A stretch of 64,000 bases of DNA from CAVZMO01 sp963776195 (GCA_963776195.1 CAVZMO010000025.1:1-64000), one strand, 5' to 3'; shown: positions 27,131-36,645, numbered from the stretch's first letter. The notes: generated from the letters alone by a model not told the origin. Program-made: numbers and translations.

Positions 27131-28561
27131 ATGGAAAAAGAGGATGTTTTTGAAGAGCTTATAGATAGAGGTAAGAGTTGCGGAAAGCTCACCTACACAG
27201 AGATAAATGATGCTGTTCCCTCAGAGTATTTCTCCACAGATGAGCTTGAAGAACTTATGGATCTTCTACATGATGCAGGAGTTGAGGTTATAGATGATCA
27301 GGGACTTGATATATTTGAGGAAGAGGTCTTGGCTTCAGAGGAAGAAGACGGGCATGAAAAAACAGAGGATATTATTCAAACATATTTCCATTCGATGGGG
27401 AATATTGCAATACTGAAAAGGAACGAAGAAATAGAGCTTGCCAGGACATTGGAAGAAGGAAAAGAGATTATTAAAGGGATAATTACTGCACTGCCTTTGT
27501 ATAAGAACATCGAAATGAATTTAGATGGAAAAGACGAAGAGGACCTGCATAATTCTGAGGAAGAGAAAGCAAATGAAGCTCTTGGAATGAGCTTGAAAGT
27601 CCTTCACAATCTCATGATAAAGATAGAGATAGCTGATAGAAAGGTTGCAAGATACGGGACTTTAAAGAATTTAAGAAAAATAATAAAAGAAAAAAAGAAA
27701 CAAGACATCAACTCAATACAACTTAATGCCATTGCAAAGGAAGTTGAGAATGAGTATAAGCAGGTTGAATCAGAGGCGGGAATCAAGATTGACCAATTGA
27801 AATCCAAGTGGGATAGAATCACCAGGGCAAGAACCCTTGTCAGTGAAGCAAAGGATGAATTAATAACGCACAACCTGAGATTGGTAATTAATATAGCGAA
27901 AAATTATGTCGGCAGGGGATTAAATCTGCTTGATCTAATTCAGGAAGGCAATATCGGTCTCATGAGGGCTGTAGACAAGTTTGACTATAAAAAGGGGTTC
28001 AAGTTCAGCACCTACGCAACATGGTGGATAAGGCAGGGAATAACAAGGGGATTAATTGATCAGACAAAAACTATCAGAGTTCCTGTACATGCAGCTGAAT
28101 TTTATAACAAGGCAAACAAAGCGTCCAGAGAATTAAGACAACAACTTGGAAGAGATCCGAACAAAGAAGAAATTGCCGACAGATTGGCGGTGTCAACAGG
28201 AAAACTCGAAGAAGTATTCACGGCGGTACAGGACACAATAGCTCTTCAAACTCCGTTAGGGGATGAAGGTTCAACAATAGAGGATTTTATCGGTGATAAA
28301 AATAGTCCTTCCCCATACTCTAATACGGAAAGTAATGATGTCACAGAGCAGATACTGAGGGTTCTTGATACTCTAACTCCCAGAGAAGCTGAGATTATAA
28401 GAATGAGATTCGGGATAGAATGTGAAAAAGACTGCACTCTTGAAGAAGTAGGGAACCATTTTTCCATTACACGTGAAAGGGTAAGACAGATAGAGGCAAA
28501 AGCATTGAGAAAACTTAAACATCCAAGTAGACGCTGTGCTCTGAAGGTCTTAGTCGATTAA
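27131..28561 (+). CDS. Sigma-70 family RNA polymerase sigma factor, RpoD-like
   Basis: 476 aa from the ATG at 27131 with GAGGAG upstream. Region 1.1 is recognisable (KLTYTEINDAVPSEYF), region 1.2 IIQTYFHSMGNI, region 2 NLLDLIQEGNIGLMRAVDKF with FSTYATWWIRQGITRG (usually RQAITRA), region 3, and region 4 with DTLTPREAEIIRMRFG and ITRERVRQIEAKALRKL. Deviations from primary RpoD include IRVPVHAAEFYNKANK in place of the usual IRIPVHMIE, and the coding is AT-rich with A-heavy codons. It may be a paralogue rather than the housekeeping sigma. Confidence 0.9.
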   Translation: MEKEDVFEELIDRGKSCGKLTYTEINDAVPSEYFSTDELEELMDLLHDAGVEVIDDQGLDIFEEEVLASEEEDGHEKTEDIIQTYFHSMGNIAILKRNEEIELARTLEEGKEIIKGIITALPLYKNIEMNLDGKDEEDLHNSEEEKANEALGMSLKVLHNLMIKIEIADRKVARYGTLKNLRKIIKEKKKQDINSIQLNAIAKEVENEYKQVESEAGIKIDQLKSKWDRITRARTLVSEAKDELITHNLRLVINIAKNYVGRGLNLLDLIQEGNIGLMRAVDKFDYKKGFKFSTYATWWIRQGITRGLIDQTKTIRVPVHAAEFYNKANKASRELRQQLGRDPNKEEIADRLAVSTGKLEEVFTAVQDTIALQTPLGDEGSTIEDFIGDKNSPSPYSNTESNDVTEQILRVLDTLTPREAEIIRMRFGIECEKDCTLEEVGNHFSITRERVRQIEAKALRKLKHPSRRCALKVLVD

Positions 28562-28642
28562 CTTATCTGACATTGTCAATCACTCCAGTAGTAAGCAATC
28601 ACAGCTTATAAAGGAAAAGTGCAAAGAAAACGGTAAATTATG

Positions 28643-29170
28643 CTAGGGGTTATTCAGAGATATTTGGAAATATTTCACCATAGCTCCAAATATCAAGGCA
28701 TCCTCAATCTCGGTATCTATAGAGTGTTCAACAGCCCGGTTTCTGGTGAGAAAGTCATATTCTTCATCAGAGGTAATATGTCGCATTGTCCCTAACCGTG
28801 GGTTGGACTCGAAGTATTTGCGTATCTCATAGGTTTCAAAGGCACCCTTGATTAAGGTTGCAAATTTGACCAAGAGTTCCTCAGCCTCAGCCATGATTGC
28901 CATATCTTTTTTATAAATCTCGTCCAAGTTAGTTACAAGTTTACGGTTTCCATATATTGTTTCACGTATGGGGTTATAACCTGGCTTCTTCCTCTCTTCA
29001 GCAATGCTTCTGATCAATTTTTGGGAGGAGTGGAGAATATAAACAGTTTCATAGAATTTTTCTCCTATGAGATATCCCAGAGCCTTATCAACGCCAAATC
29101 TTTTTCGTATCCCTTCGGCAGCTTTAACCCATTCCTGCAGTTGGTTTTCATTCTTGAATATCTTGCTCAT
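28643..29170 (-). CDS. Hypothetical protein
   Basis: 175 aa, mainly helical (KAAEGIRKRFGVDKALGYLI, MAIMAEAEELLVKFATLIKG). I recognise no family. No strong ribosome-binding site is seen. Convergent with the sigma factor gene and AT-rich like it. Confidence 0.6.
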   Translation of the reverse strand: MSKIFKNENQLQEWVKAAEGIRKRFGVDKALGYLIGEKFYETVYILHSSQKLIRSIAEERKKPGYNPIRETIYGNRKLVTNLDEIYKKDMAIMAEAEELLVKFATLIKGAFETYEIRKYFESNPRLGTMRHITSDEEYDFLTRNRAVEHSIDTEIEDALIFGAMVKYFQISLNNP

Positions 29171-29316
29171 AAGAATTATATTTTACATCAAAAGGGTGAA
29201 ATAGCCTTTCTAAAAAAATATAATTATTTTGCCCTATAAGGAAAACCTTTTGTGCTAAGATAGTTTTATTTCTTTTTTCTAATTCTTATTAACCAATAAA
29301 AAGGGAGGGGTTAAAA

Positions 29317-29589
29317 ATGACAAAGGATCAGTTAATCGAAAAGGTGGCTTCGGGTGCAGGGTTGTCAAAAGCAGATGCAGCAAGGGCCATTACGGCCACT
29401 CTTAATACGATAACATCTGCTTTGAAGAAAGGTCAGAGTGTTACTCTCGTTGGGTTTGGCACATTTAAGGTATCAAAAAGAAAGGCGAGAAAGGGTCGTA
29501 ATCCGAGGACCGGCGAAGTCATAAACATCAAAGCAGCGAAGGTTCCGAGGTTCTCAGCTGGAAAATCTCTCAAAGACGCAGTTAAATAA
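29317..29589 (+). CDS. HU-family DNA-binding protein
   Basis: 90 aa, standard HU length, with GGGAGGGG before the ATG. HU features: TKDQLIEKVASGAGLSKADA, VTLVGFGTFKVSKRKARKGRNPRTGE and a terminal AAKVPRFSAGKSLKD. Bends and packages DNA. No partner gene is adjacent. Confidence 0.95.
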   Translation: MTKDQLIEKVASGAGLSKADAARAITATLNTITSALKKGQSVTLVGFGTFKVSKRKARKGRNPRTGEVINIKAAKVPRFSAGKSLKDAVK

Positions 29590-29620
29590 GTTAGATTTCC
29601 TTCAGTATTTTACTGATATA

Positions 29621-29672
29621 CTGCATCGTGAATTACAGTCTCTATTGCAAAGACAGAAGGTTCACGATGCAG
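29621..29672. terminator. Inverted repeat between HU and korB
   Basis: Perfect 12-bp arms 29621-29632 and 29661-29672 (extendable with one unpaired base) and a 28-base loop, in the gap between convergent genes. No T-run is present on either strand, so it is a candidate bidirectional or factor-dependent terminator only. Confidence 0.45.
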
Positions 29673-29734
29673 ATATCTTCCATGCCTGAGTTGTTGTTGT
29701 CTGAGCGGTTCTCCATAGGGAATGCAAAATGTAT

Positions 29735-30607
29735 TTAATAGAATTCCTTCAGGGTAGATGCCAGCTTTGATATGTCAAAAGCCTGTTTTGCAAGCGGGGT
29801 GTCTTTGATCATCGGTATCCTGTCCTCTAAAATGGGACGGTTGTTCTTGTAGATAACACCGATGGGGATACGGTCGCCCCATTCCAGTGCCTTCTTGAAT
29901 GCTTCCATTCTGTCCTCAGGCTTATATTCAGGCTCTACATGATAGGCCCTCTGTTTATACCATTCGTAGGTATTTATTTTATTAAAGGTCACACAAGGCT
30001 GCAATATGTCGACCAAGGAGAAGCCTTTGTGGAGGATCGCCTCCTTCATGAGCTCTTTCAGATGTCCTGTATCACCCGCAAAACCTCTGGCCACAAAGCT
30101 GCAATCGAGGGTGACCGCCAGTGCAACGGGGTTCAATTGGTCAGAGAAAACGCCGAAGGGCTGATTCTTTGTCACCGTTCCCGCCATACTCGTCGGAGAC
30201 GCCTGACCCTTCGTGAGTGCGTATATCTGATTGTCATGCACAAAGAGTTTCAGATTAATATTCCTTCTCATAGCGTGGATCAAGTGGTTCCCGCCTTCTC
30301 CGTAACAGTCCCCGTCTCCAGCGACAGCTATGACAAGCATCCCGTGGTTGGAGAGTCTGAACCCCGTCGCAACAGGAAGGGTTCTGCCGTGCAGGCCGTT
30401 GAAGGTATTACACTTAAGATAATGGGGAAATTTTCCTGCCTGGCCAATACCTGACACAATGATGAGTTGGTGTGGTTCTATCCTGAGTTCGACCAGTGCA
30501 TCCTTGAAAGCTTTAAGGATACCGAAATTTCCGCATCCCGGGCACCAGGCAGGGGTTTGTCCTCTGTAATCTTCCAATGTGGCCATGTAATTCCCCTCGT
30601 CACTCAT
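29735..30607 (-). CDS. korB: 2-oxoacid:ferredoxin oxidoreductase, beta subunit
   Basis: 290 aa. TPP-binding fold: CPGCGNFGILKAF, GIGQAGKFPHYLK, and the TPP motif AGDGDCYGEGGNHLIHAMRRN (GDG...N). The Cys pair CPGC likely ligates a [4Fe-4S] cluster. With KorA it oxidatively decarboxylates 2-oxoglutarate or a related 2-oxoacid using ferredoxin, or runs in reverse as part of a reductive cycle. Last gene of the leftward operon. Confidence 0.92.
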   Translation of the reverse strand: MSDEGNYMATLEDYRGQTPAWCPGCGNFGILKAFKDALVELRIEPHQLIIVSGIGQAGKFPHYLKCNTFNGLHGRTLPVATGFRLSNHGMLVIAVAGDGDCYGEGGNHLIHAMRRNINLKLFVHDNQIYALTKGQASPTSMAGTVTKNQPFGVFSDQLNPVALAVTLDCSFVARGFAGDTGHLKELMKEAILHKGFSLVDILQPCVTFNKINTYEWYKQRAYHVEPEYKPEDRMEAFKKALEWGDRIPIGVIYKNNRPILEDRIPMIKDTPLAKQAFDISKLASTLKEFY

Positions 30608-30663
30608 AGAAAAATTATATGGGTTGGCGTGTCGGAATGCAAATAGAAGGTTAATATCTCAAA

Positions 30664-30690
30664 GGGCGGCGGTCAGGCCGCCCTTTTTTT
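30664..30690. terminator. GC-rich hairpin with T-run on the plus strand
   Basis: Stem GGGCGGC/GCCGCCC with loop GGTCAG and a T7 run on the plus strand. It overlaps the last codons of the minus-strand 70-aa gene, so for the operon reading left it lacks a T-run; it could serve transcripts in the other direction. Confidence 0.5.
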
Positions 30691-30885
30691 GTTCATGCCT
30701 TTTGTGCTGAACTGGAGGTTTGAGGTCTTGACCTTTTCCACAGGTCCGATGCCTGTGCATATCTGACACATTTCATCTATATTGTTTTCAGCTCTTTTCT
30801 TGCAAAAATCCGGGTCGTTGAACTTACACCCGTATTTTGTGCATAAATAACCCATTGATATTTTTTCTCTGTATTTGCTTTTCAT
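30673..30885 (-). CDS. Cys-rich small protein between korA and korB
   Basis: 70 aa with GAAGGG before the ATG. Five Cys (CTKYGC, FC, CQIC) could bind metal. The C-terminal codons run through the hairpin at 30664-30690. I recognise no family. Its position in the Kor operon suggests an accessory role. Confidence 0.55.
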   Translation of the reverse strand: MKSKYREKISMGYLCTKYGCKFNDPDFCKKRAENNIDEMCQICTGIGPVEKVKTSNLQFSTKGMNKKRAA

Positions 30886-31021
30886 ATTTCCCTTCTCATT
30901 TCTTAATAAGATTATAATTTATTATAATAATTGCATTATTCAGGGTCAAGAGTATCGAGGCTGACGATGGGTGAAAGACGGACTCCTCATATCCAGGGCG
31001 TGGACCACAGAAAAAAGGTTT

Positions 31022-32741
31022 TTACAGCAGAATTCGATCAAGCTCTTTCAATAATCCCTCTATCGTAAAAGGCCTTCCATCATATTTATTAATCCTATAT
31101 GGAAATTCGTATCCGGTCTCCATTCTGATGAGGCATGAAAACTGACCTGTCGCATTATTTTCGACGCAGACGGCGAGTTTCGCATCTCGTAAAACTTTCA
31201 GGAAATCGAATTTCTCCGTCCCGGGAAAGGGATAGACCTCGGTGAAATGCATAAGGGCGATATCTTTATCCTGAGAAAAAGTATCTACGACCTCTTTCAG
31301 CACGCCGTACGTTGAACCCCATCCTACGATTACTATCTCGGGCCGACCACTGCCGTAAAAATACGGAGGCTCTATTTCCTCTCTGAGGAACGGCAATTTC
31401 CTTAAGAGCCTTTTCTGCACCATCTTTGTCCTTGTTCCAGCATCTTCTATGATATGGCCCTCTTCATCGTGTTCATCGCTGTCTGTGACGACCAGGTTTC
31501 TTGAATCTCCGGGGACGCCCAAAGGTGAAACACCGGTATCCGTAAAGGCATGTCTCTTGTAATTTTCGAGTTTTCTTGAATTCTTCTCCCCTGATCCGGT
31601 AATCCTGAAACTTAATAGCGCTTAAATCGAAACCATCATATGTCCACTCGGAATCGGCAAGGTACTGGTCGAAGACCACAAAGGCCGGTATCTGGTACTT
31701 CTCTGCCATATCAAACGCCTTATTGGTGAGATAAAAAGCCTGTTCCGGAGTGCCCGGTGCAAACACGGTCCTCGGGAACTCCCCGTGAGCAGCGTGTATT
31801 GCGAATAAAAGATCACTCTGTTCCGTCCTGGTCGGAAGACCGGTGGCAGGCGCCGGTCTCTGGCCAAGTGCGATCACAACCGGCGTCTCGGTCATTCCCG
31901 CTAAAGAGAGCCCCTCGACCATTAAGGCAAAACCTCCCCCTGCAGTTCCCGTCATCGCTCTGACACCCGCAAACGACGCCCCTAAAGCCATGTTTATAGC
32001 AGCAATCTCATCCTCTGCCTGTTCCACAATAATGCCATATTCTTCCTCTTTGCCTGCCAGATAATTCATGATACCCGTCGAAGGCGTCATCGGGTATGCC
32101 GAATAGAATTTACAGCCCGATGCGATGGCGCCCAGCGCGATAGCGTCAACTCCCGCTATCAGCATCCGGGGATCCGAAAAAGGTGCAGTGGCGAAGGAAC
32201 ACCGAGGACATTGTTTCAAGGCAAAATCGTATCCTGCACGTGCGGCGCTGATATTGGATTTAATGACCTCCTCACCCTTTTTCTTAAACGTGGTCTCTAT
32301 AATGCCGGTGAGGATATCAAGTTCGAGTTTCAGCATGCCCAATACCGCCCCGGTTGCAACGGTATTTGCCATTATTTTGTGCCCGCCCTGTTCGACCGCA
32401 ATAGAAACGAACGGGATATCGAGAAAGTGGGATTTCTCATACTTCTGCTTCAGGGTCGCTGAGTCATAGATGATAAGACCTTTTTCGGTAAGCTCCTTTT
32501 CATGAAGCACAATGCTCTCTTGATCCAAAGCAACAATGATATCGATCCCCTCTCTGGACGCCATAGCAGGTCTGTCGGAAAGCCGTATCTGGTAGAAATT
32601 GTGGCCGCCCCTTATGCGGGACTCGTAGTCCTGGTGGGTAAAGACGTGATACCCCGCCCTCGAAAATACCCCGGCAAGCGTGTCCCCTATGGTCTGTATG
32701 CCCTGCCCTGCCTCACCGCCTATCTTGATGGAATAATCCAC
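31022..32741 (-). pseudogene. korA: 2-oxoacid:ferredoxin oxidoreductase alpha subunit (gamma fusion), one frameshift
   Basis: Two overlapping frames, 31473-32741 and 31022-31522, together form one KorA. The N-terminus is the gamma domain (GGEAGQGIQTIGDTLAG), followed by the alpha domain (YPMTPSTGIMNYLAGKEEEY, TGLPTRTEQSDL), and the second frame continues with the C-terminal domain (VGWGSTYGVLKEVVD, HFTEVYPFP). The frame changes inside an AAAA run at 31571-31574 (plus-strand TTTT), where one base less restores LENYKRHAFTDTGVSPLGVPG. The protein is otherwise intact, so a sequencing or assembly error is as likely as a true mutation; it forms the catalytic heterodimer with KorB. Confidence 0.85.
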
Positions 32742-32750
32742 AGGAGATTT

Positions 32751-33218
32751 TCACACAAAGCTTTTTCTTAAATTGTTCAGCCAGACGATATGACTTCTCT
32801 CTTCTTTGATAATCGCATCGATTATCTCTTTTTCTTTTAATGCCTCTCTCAGGGCGTAGTAATAAAGCAGTGTTTCCCGCTCAAAGCAGAGAGAAAAATC
32901 AATTGCTTCCGTTGCTGTTTTTACGTGTTCGAGTGAAGGCAGGCATTTATCTTTTCCGAGGAAAAATTCGGAATCAACAATAGCTCTAAGATACAGGGTG
33001 ACTTCGTCCCATCCCTCAGCATCCTGCCCGGTTAATTTGTCCTTCAGCCTGGAAAAGCTCAATTCGTGCTTTGTCTCCTGTCCGGCGAGCAATTCAAAGA
33101 GCTTTTTCAACTCGCTATGCTCATGGAATCTCTCTGCCATTTTCGTATAAAATTCGTTGCCCAGCTTTTCTGTCTGAATAGCCTGTTCTACAACCTCTCT
33201 CAAAGAAAATGTCGCCAT
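32751..33218 (-). CDS. Rubrerythrin-like ferritin-fold protein
   Basis: 155 aa from the ATG at 33218 (GGGAG upstream); an in-frame start further upstream is less supported. The ferritin-like diiron motifs are visible: E in TEKLGNEFYTKM, ETKH in LAGQETKHELSF, E in CFERETLLYY, EERSH in IKEERSHIVWL. There is no rubredoxin domain. Ends 9 bp before korA and likely protects it or the operon from oxygen. Confidence 0.85.
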   Translation of the reverse strand: MATFSLREVVEQAIQTEKLGNEFYTKMAERFHEHSELKKLFELLAGQETKHELSFSRLKDKLTGQDAEGWDEVTLYLRAIVDSEFFLGKDKCLPSLEHVKTATEAIDFSLCFERETLLYYYALREALKEKEIIDAIIKEERSHIVWLNNLRKSFV

Positions 33219-33250
33219 ATTTTTTCTCCCGCCCATTTTTTAGACAAAGT

Positions 33251-33592
33251 TTATCTCACATCTTTTATGTTGTCAATCGAAATTACCTCTGTTTCAAGAA
33301 GATGGCCTAACAGCAAAAAACCACCGCATGGCGGCGATTCCTTATGCTGAACGAAATCACAGTCGTCTTCATAAAAAGGGCAAGGAACGCAGAGATCCTG
33401 CCTGAGCATTTTTTGGGTCAAAAAATGCATCTTCTCTTTGAATGCAGTAAAGGAAATCTTCCTGCCTTCCCGTATCAACCTTTCTAAGACGAGAAAGCCC
33501 ATGCAGGCAAGTTCCTCGTTTTTTGCGGGTTTATAATATTTACAGAAAGTCTGGCACAGTCTTTTTCGTAAATTTGTTTCGTTCATCTTCAT
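33251..33592 (-). CDS. Cys-rich hypothetical protein, first gene of the Kor operon
   Basis: 113 aa. Cys residues cluster in CQTFCKYY and LCVPCPFYEDDCDFVQ, then PPCGGF, suggestive of an Fe-S or zinc site. No family recognised. Located 32 bp before the rubrerythrin-like gene on the same strand. Upstream, 33593-33971 has no convincing gene. Confidence 0.55.
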   Translation of the reverse strand: MKMNETNLRKRLCQTFCKYYKPAKNEELACMGFLVLERLIREGRKISFTAFKEKMHFLTQKMLRQDLCVPCPFYEDDCDFVQHKESPPCGGFLLLGHLLETEVISIDNIKDVR

Positions 33593-33971
33593 TGCCGGAT
33601 TTTTTAAAGTATATCACATGAACAGATGACAGGAGTTCAGCGTCTTAGGCAAATAATGCGATTGAATTAAAGTCCCGATAAATATCCCGATGTATATCGA
33701 GATTCCTTAGTGTGCCTTGCCTAATCTCTTGTGGAATTTTTTACTAGCATATTCCGGACCAGTCCCGACATCGGTTCCAAGGCAAAAGCTGCCACCGGGC
33801 GGCAGGGAAACAATCCGAACGCGTTCATCGACATCTCTTTCAGTCCGAACTCTTCAGAGATAACTTCTTCATCAAGTTTGTACACTCAAAACTTTCTGCT
33901 TGGTGCTCAGTACATTTGTAAATGTTGAATTCGAATGATCCTAAATTTTAAGAATTATTGATTGAAAGATA

Positions 33972-34061
33972 GTATAACGTTGCCTTCAACCAGCGCGGGT
34001 AACCAGCAAAGCAAAAATCAAACAGGGCTTAATCCGCGTCTGGTTGAAGGCTGTGTTATGG
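33972..34061. other. attC-like recombination site A
   Basis: Terminal cores GTATAAC (33972) and GTTATGG (to 34061) enclose long complementary arms GCCTTCAACCAG and CTGGTTGAAGGC, plus CGCGG/CCGCG with one extrahelical T. The unpaired spacers GTT and TGT and the single-strand loop match attC architecture. It begins one base after the hicA stop codon, as expected for a cassette. Confidence 0.75.
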
Positions 34062-34062
34062 C

Positions 34063-34251
34063 TCATTTTATTTGTTCTATACCGAGGTCTTTACAAATTT
34101 TTCGAGCAAGATTATCGTCGATTTCAGCATGTCTTGGAATGGAGGATCGTTTGTTCTGGCTGGAGTTCCACCACCATGAATGGCGGCTACCTTCTCTGAT
34201 AAATTCACATTTTTGTGACCGCAGATACTTCAGCAGTTCACTGCGCTTCAT
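34063..34251 (-). CDS. hicA: HicA-like mRNA interferase toxin
   Basis: 62 aa. HicA features: KRSELLKYLRSQKCEFIREGSRH and WWWN, with the catalytic His in GSRHSW, and PRHAEIDDNLARKICKDLGI. It overlaps hicB by 4 bp (ATGA) and is followed directly by attC-like site A. Expected to cleave mRNA when released from HicB. Confidence 0.88.
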   Translation of the reverse strand: MKRSELLKYLRSQKCEFIREGSRHSWWWNSSQNKRSSIPRHAEIDDNLARKICKDLGIEQIK

Positions 34252-34460
34252 ACCGCGATTTTTTCTTCTTTATATCCTGAACCTACAGCGGCGATAGCGT
34301 CCTTTCGGTTAAAGTCAAGGGCCTCTTTCAGGGTTAGCCGAAGGCTTTTAAGCAGTTCGTCATACGTTCCTTCCTGACAGTTTACACCCGGAATTTCCTC
34401 TATCCAGCCAATCCACCAATCACCCGATTGCTTTATTACTGCTGTATATTCTGCATTCAT
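34248..34460 (-). CDS. hicB: HicB-like antitoxin
   Basis: 70 aa with a strong GGAGG site. HicB fold signature: YTAVIKQSGDWWIGWIEEIP and GVNCQEGTYDELLKSLRLTL, the degenerate RNase-H-like domain. A short C-terminal tail replaces the usual DNA-binding domain. The antitoxin precedes the toxin here. Confidence 0.88.
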   Translation of the reverse strand: MNAEYTAVIKQSGDWWIGWIEEIPGVNCQEGTYDELLKSLRLTLKEALDFNRKDAIAAVGSGYKEEKIAV

Positions 34461-34523
34461 AATTTACCTCCTTATACAAACCATTATAACGTAATATATG
34501 GAACTTTGGCATTATTCTATTTG

Positions 34524-34612
34524 CCATAACGCTTGAGCTAAGCCGCCCGGCCACAAGCCTGTGCCAACTCAAACCAGGCTTATTCCGGGTCGGCTTGAGT
34601 GACTCGTTAAAT
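34524..34612. other. attC-like recombination site B
   Basis: Cores CCATAAC (34524-34530) and GTTAAAT (34606-34612) flank arms with AAGCCG-CCCGG against CCGGGTCGGCTT, which carries one extra T. The right core overlaps the stop of the GNAT gene. GTTAAAT matches the GTTRRRY consensus. Confidence 0.7.
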
Positions 34613-35068
34613 GTTTTTACAATATTTTTCCATATAGAATATTTCTATATCCCCGCAACCATATTTTTCAGTTTTATATATAGTGTATCCCAACTTTTTG
34701 TAAAGATATATGTTCTTGTCGCTTTTCGATCCAACAAAAAGGTCGAAGCGTTGAGGTTTATAATAGTCTTCGATTGCTTTCATAAGGGCTGTACCGATGC
34801 CTCGATTTTGGCTGTCCGGGTGGACGGCCAATCTGCCGATATAACATGTCCCATTTTCTTCATATGCACGCACAGTACCAATTGTTCTGCCTTCTGAAAC
34901 AGCTTTTAGGAATATATGATTTCTGAACTGATCTTTAATTTCATCCATTGTTTGTTTAAGGGGCGGGATGTCGTAATTGTTGTAACGCTCAGCTTCGCTT
35001 TGATAAGCAAGTTTTTGCAAATTTAAAATTTCTAATGCATCAGCGACTATTGCCTGCAAAATTTTCAT
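34607..35068 (-). CDS. GNAT-family N-acetyltransferase
   Basis: 153 aa from the ATG at 35068; a start at 35080 lies within attC-like site C and is less likely. GNAT acetyl-CoA signature: IGRLAVHPDSQNRGIGTALM followed by KAIEDYY, then KLGYTIYKTEKYG. Substrate unknown. As a free-standing cassette gene it could encode adaptive acetylation of a small molecule or antibiotic. Confidence 0.85.
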   Translation of the reverse strand: MKILQAIVADALEILNLQKLAYQSEAERYNNYDIPPLKQTMDEIKDQFRNHIFLKAVSEGRTIGTVRAYEENGTCYIGRLAVHPDSQNRGIGTALMKAIEDYYKPQRFDLFVGSKSDKNIYLYKKLGYTIYKTEKYGCGDIEIFYMEKYCKNI

Positions 35069-35078
35069 ATTTTTTAAC

Positions 35079-35169
35079 ATTTAACATTAAAGCTTCTTTC
35101 TGAAGTTGATATCAAGAGTGCACAGAGATTTTTCAGAAAGCGCCAATTTCAGAAAGAAGCAAGTTGAAC
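35079..35169. other. attC-like recombination site C
   Basis: Cores ATTTAAC (35079-35085, matches RYYYAAC) and GTTGAAC (35163-35169, matches GTTRRRY) flank arms GCTTCTTTCTGAAGTTG and CAATTTCAGAAAGAAGC. This is the best consensus match of the three sites. It separates the GNAT cassette from further upstream sequence. Confidence 0.75.
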
Positions 35170-35445
35170 GAAGCCGCGACTGGCACCACCTATGGAATTC
35201 CAATTACTCCTTTCCTGTGCTTTCCTCTAGAAATCGGATGCCGAATATAACGACCGGCGTGCGATCCTGAAGTAAATCCTACCCGTTGCAAGCATTGCCA
35301 AGAGATTAATGCCCCCCTCTTTGCTATGACTATACAGAAAGGCTGGAATTTTGGCAACAGTGAAGCGCGGCGAGAAACAATACAGTTTTCGCGGGGAGAT
35401 TGTCGTATACGTTTTTGAACATTTCATAACGGTGTTGTATTTCTT

Positions 35446-36645
35446 TCAAGGAGAACGGATGTTCTCTAGGGGGCGAAGGACCTCTTTGGAGCACATCCTT
35501 CCTTTACCGCAGACAGAACATTTTGAGATATCTATGCCGGAGACCCGGAGCATTAATTCCTGCCAGGCAGGCATGTCTTTATGTGTTGTTGATTCAATGT
35601 CATCCTGGGCTATTTCAGTAACGCCCAGAAGCGAACGACATCCGGCAAGATTACTCTTTCGTTTCCTGCTACCCAGGAGTCCGTAATACCTGATCTTCAC
35701 AAACCTGTCCGGCAGGACATGGAGCAGGAACCTCCTTATAAACTCAACGGCATCGAGCGTCATGATCTTGTTTCGATTGTTATCGGCATAGTCGCGCCAT
35801 AAGAAATAAATCCTTCCGTCCTCCATGTTCACGATCCTATGATTAGCAATGGCAATCCTGTGAGTGTATCTGCCGAGATATCTGAGTACTCCTTCAGCAT
35901 TTTTAAACGGAGGTTTGCAGTACACAACTCACTCTTTACCGTAGAGTCCCCTCATAAAGGCTCTGAAGGCTTTCGCCTCCTTCAATATGGCAACAGTGCC
36001 CGGGAATGCCAGATCTCCCGAGTCGTAGTCTTTTTGGAGATAATCGAGGAACTTGCCTCTGAACAGCCGGGACAGAACCCTTACGGGAAGGAAGAACTTG
36101 CTTCGTGAGGGAATCCACCTCTGTGCATCATCGGACAGGCCGCCGCCGGATACGATGCAATGGATGTGGGGATGGTCCATAAGATTTTGTCCCCAGGTAT
36201 GCAAGATACCGATGAAGCCGATCTGCGCTCCGAGGTGCTTAGGGTCTTTTGCCAGTTCCTTAAGGGTCTCAGAGACTGAGCGAAACAGGATGCTGTAAAG
36301 AGTTTTGCGATTTCTTAAAGCGAGCGGATTAAGCTCAGCAGGGATGGTGAAGACAACATGGAAATAGGGGATGGGCAGAAGATCTTTCCTCCTTGCGTCA
36401 AGCCATTGTTCCTTTTTCAAAAACTGGCACTTCGGGCAGTGTCTGTTTCTGCAAGAATTGTAGGATACCCGTATGGCGCCGCAGGTATCACACTCATCCA
36501 GATGACCTCCGAGAGCTGCTGTCCGGCATACCTCAATCGCGCGCATGACGCGCAGGTGACCACGAGGCAAGGGATGTGTTTTCCTATAATCCGGGCCGTA
36601 TTGACGGAATATATCCGCCACCTCGACGCTGCGAGATGTCTGCAT
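35446..36645 (-). pseudogene. IS91-family transposase with in-frame TGA
   Basis: The N-terminal half (35929-36645) has the zinc-binding segment CDTCGAIRVSYNSCRNRHCPK and the HUH motif HPHIHCIVSGG. It ends at a TGA (after LYGKE). In the same frame translation continues with VVYCKPPFKNAEGVLRYLGRY, the next family block, to 35446. The TGA lies where the family has Trp (KEWVVY), so a single nonsense mutation (TGG to TGA) explains the break. The catalytic Tyr lies in the C-terminal half. Confidence 0.85.

Noticed and set aside
33731..33928. Open frame upstream of attC-like site A
   Set aside because: Composition is unprotein-like and no ribosome-binding site is present.
35227..35427. Short minus-strand frame after the IS91 transposase
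   Set aside because: No motif or ribosome-binding site; probably element-end sequence.
35446..36645. TGA recoded as Trp in this organism
   Set aside because: Many other genes here end at TGA, and only this transposase shows an internal TGA.
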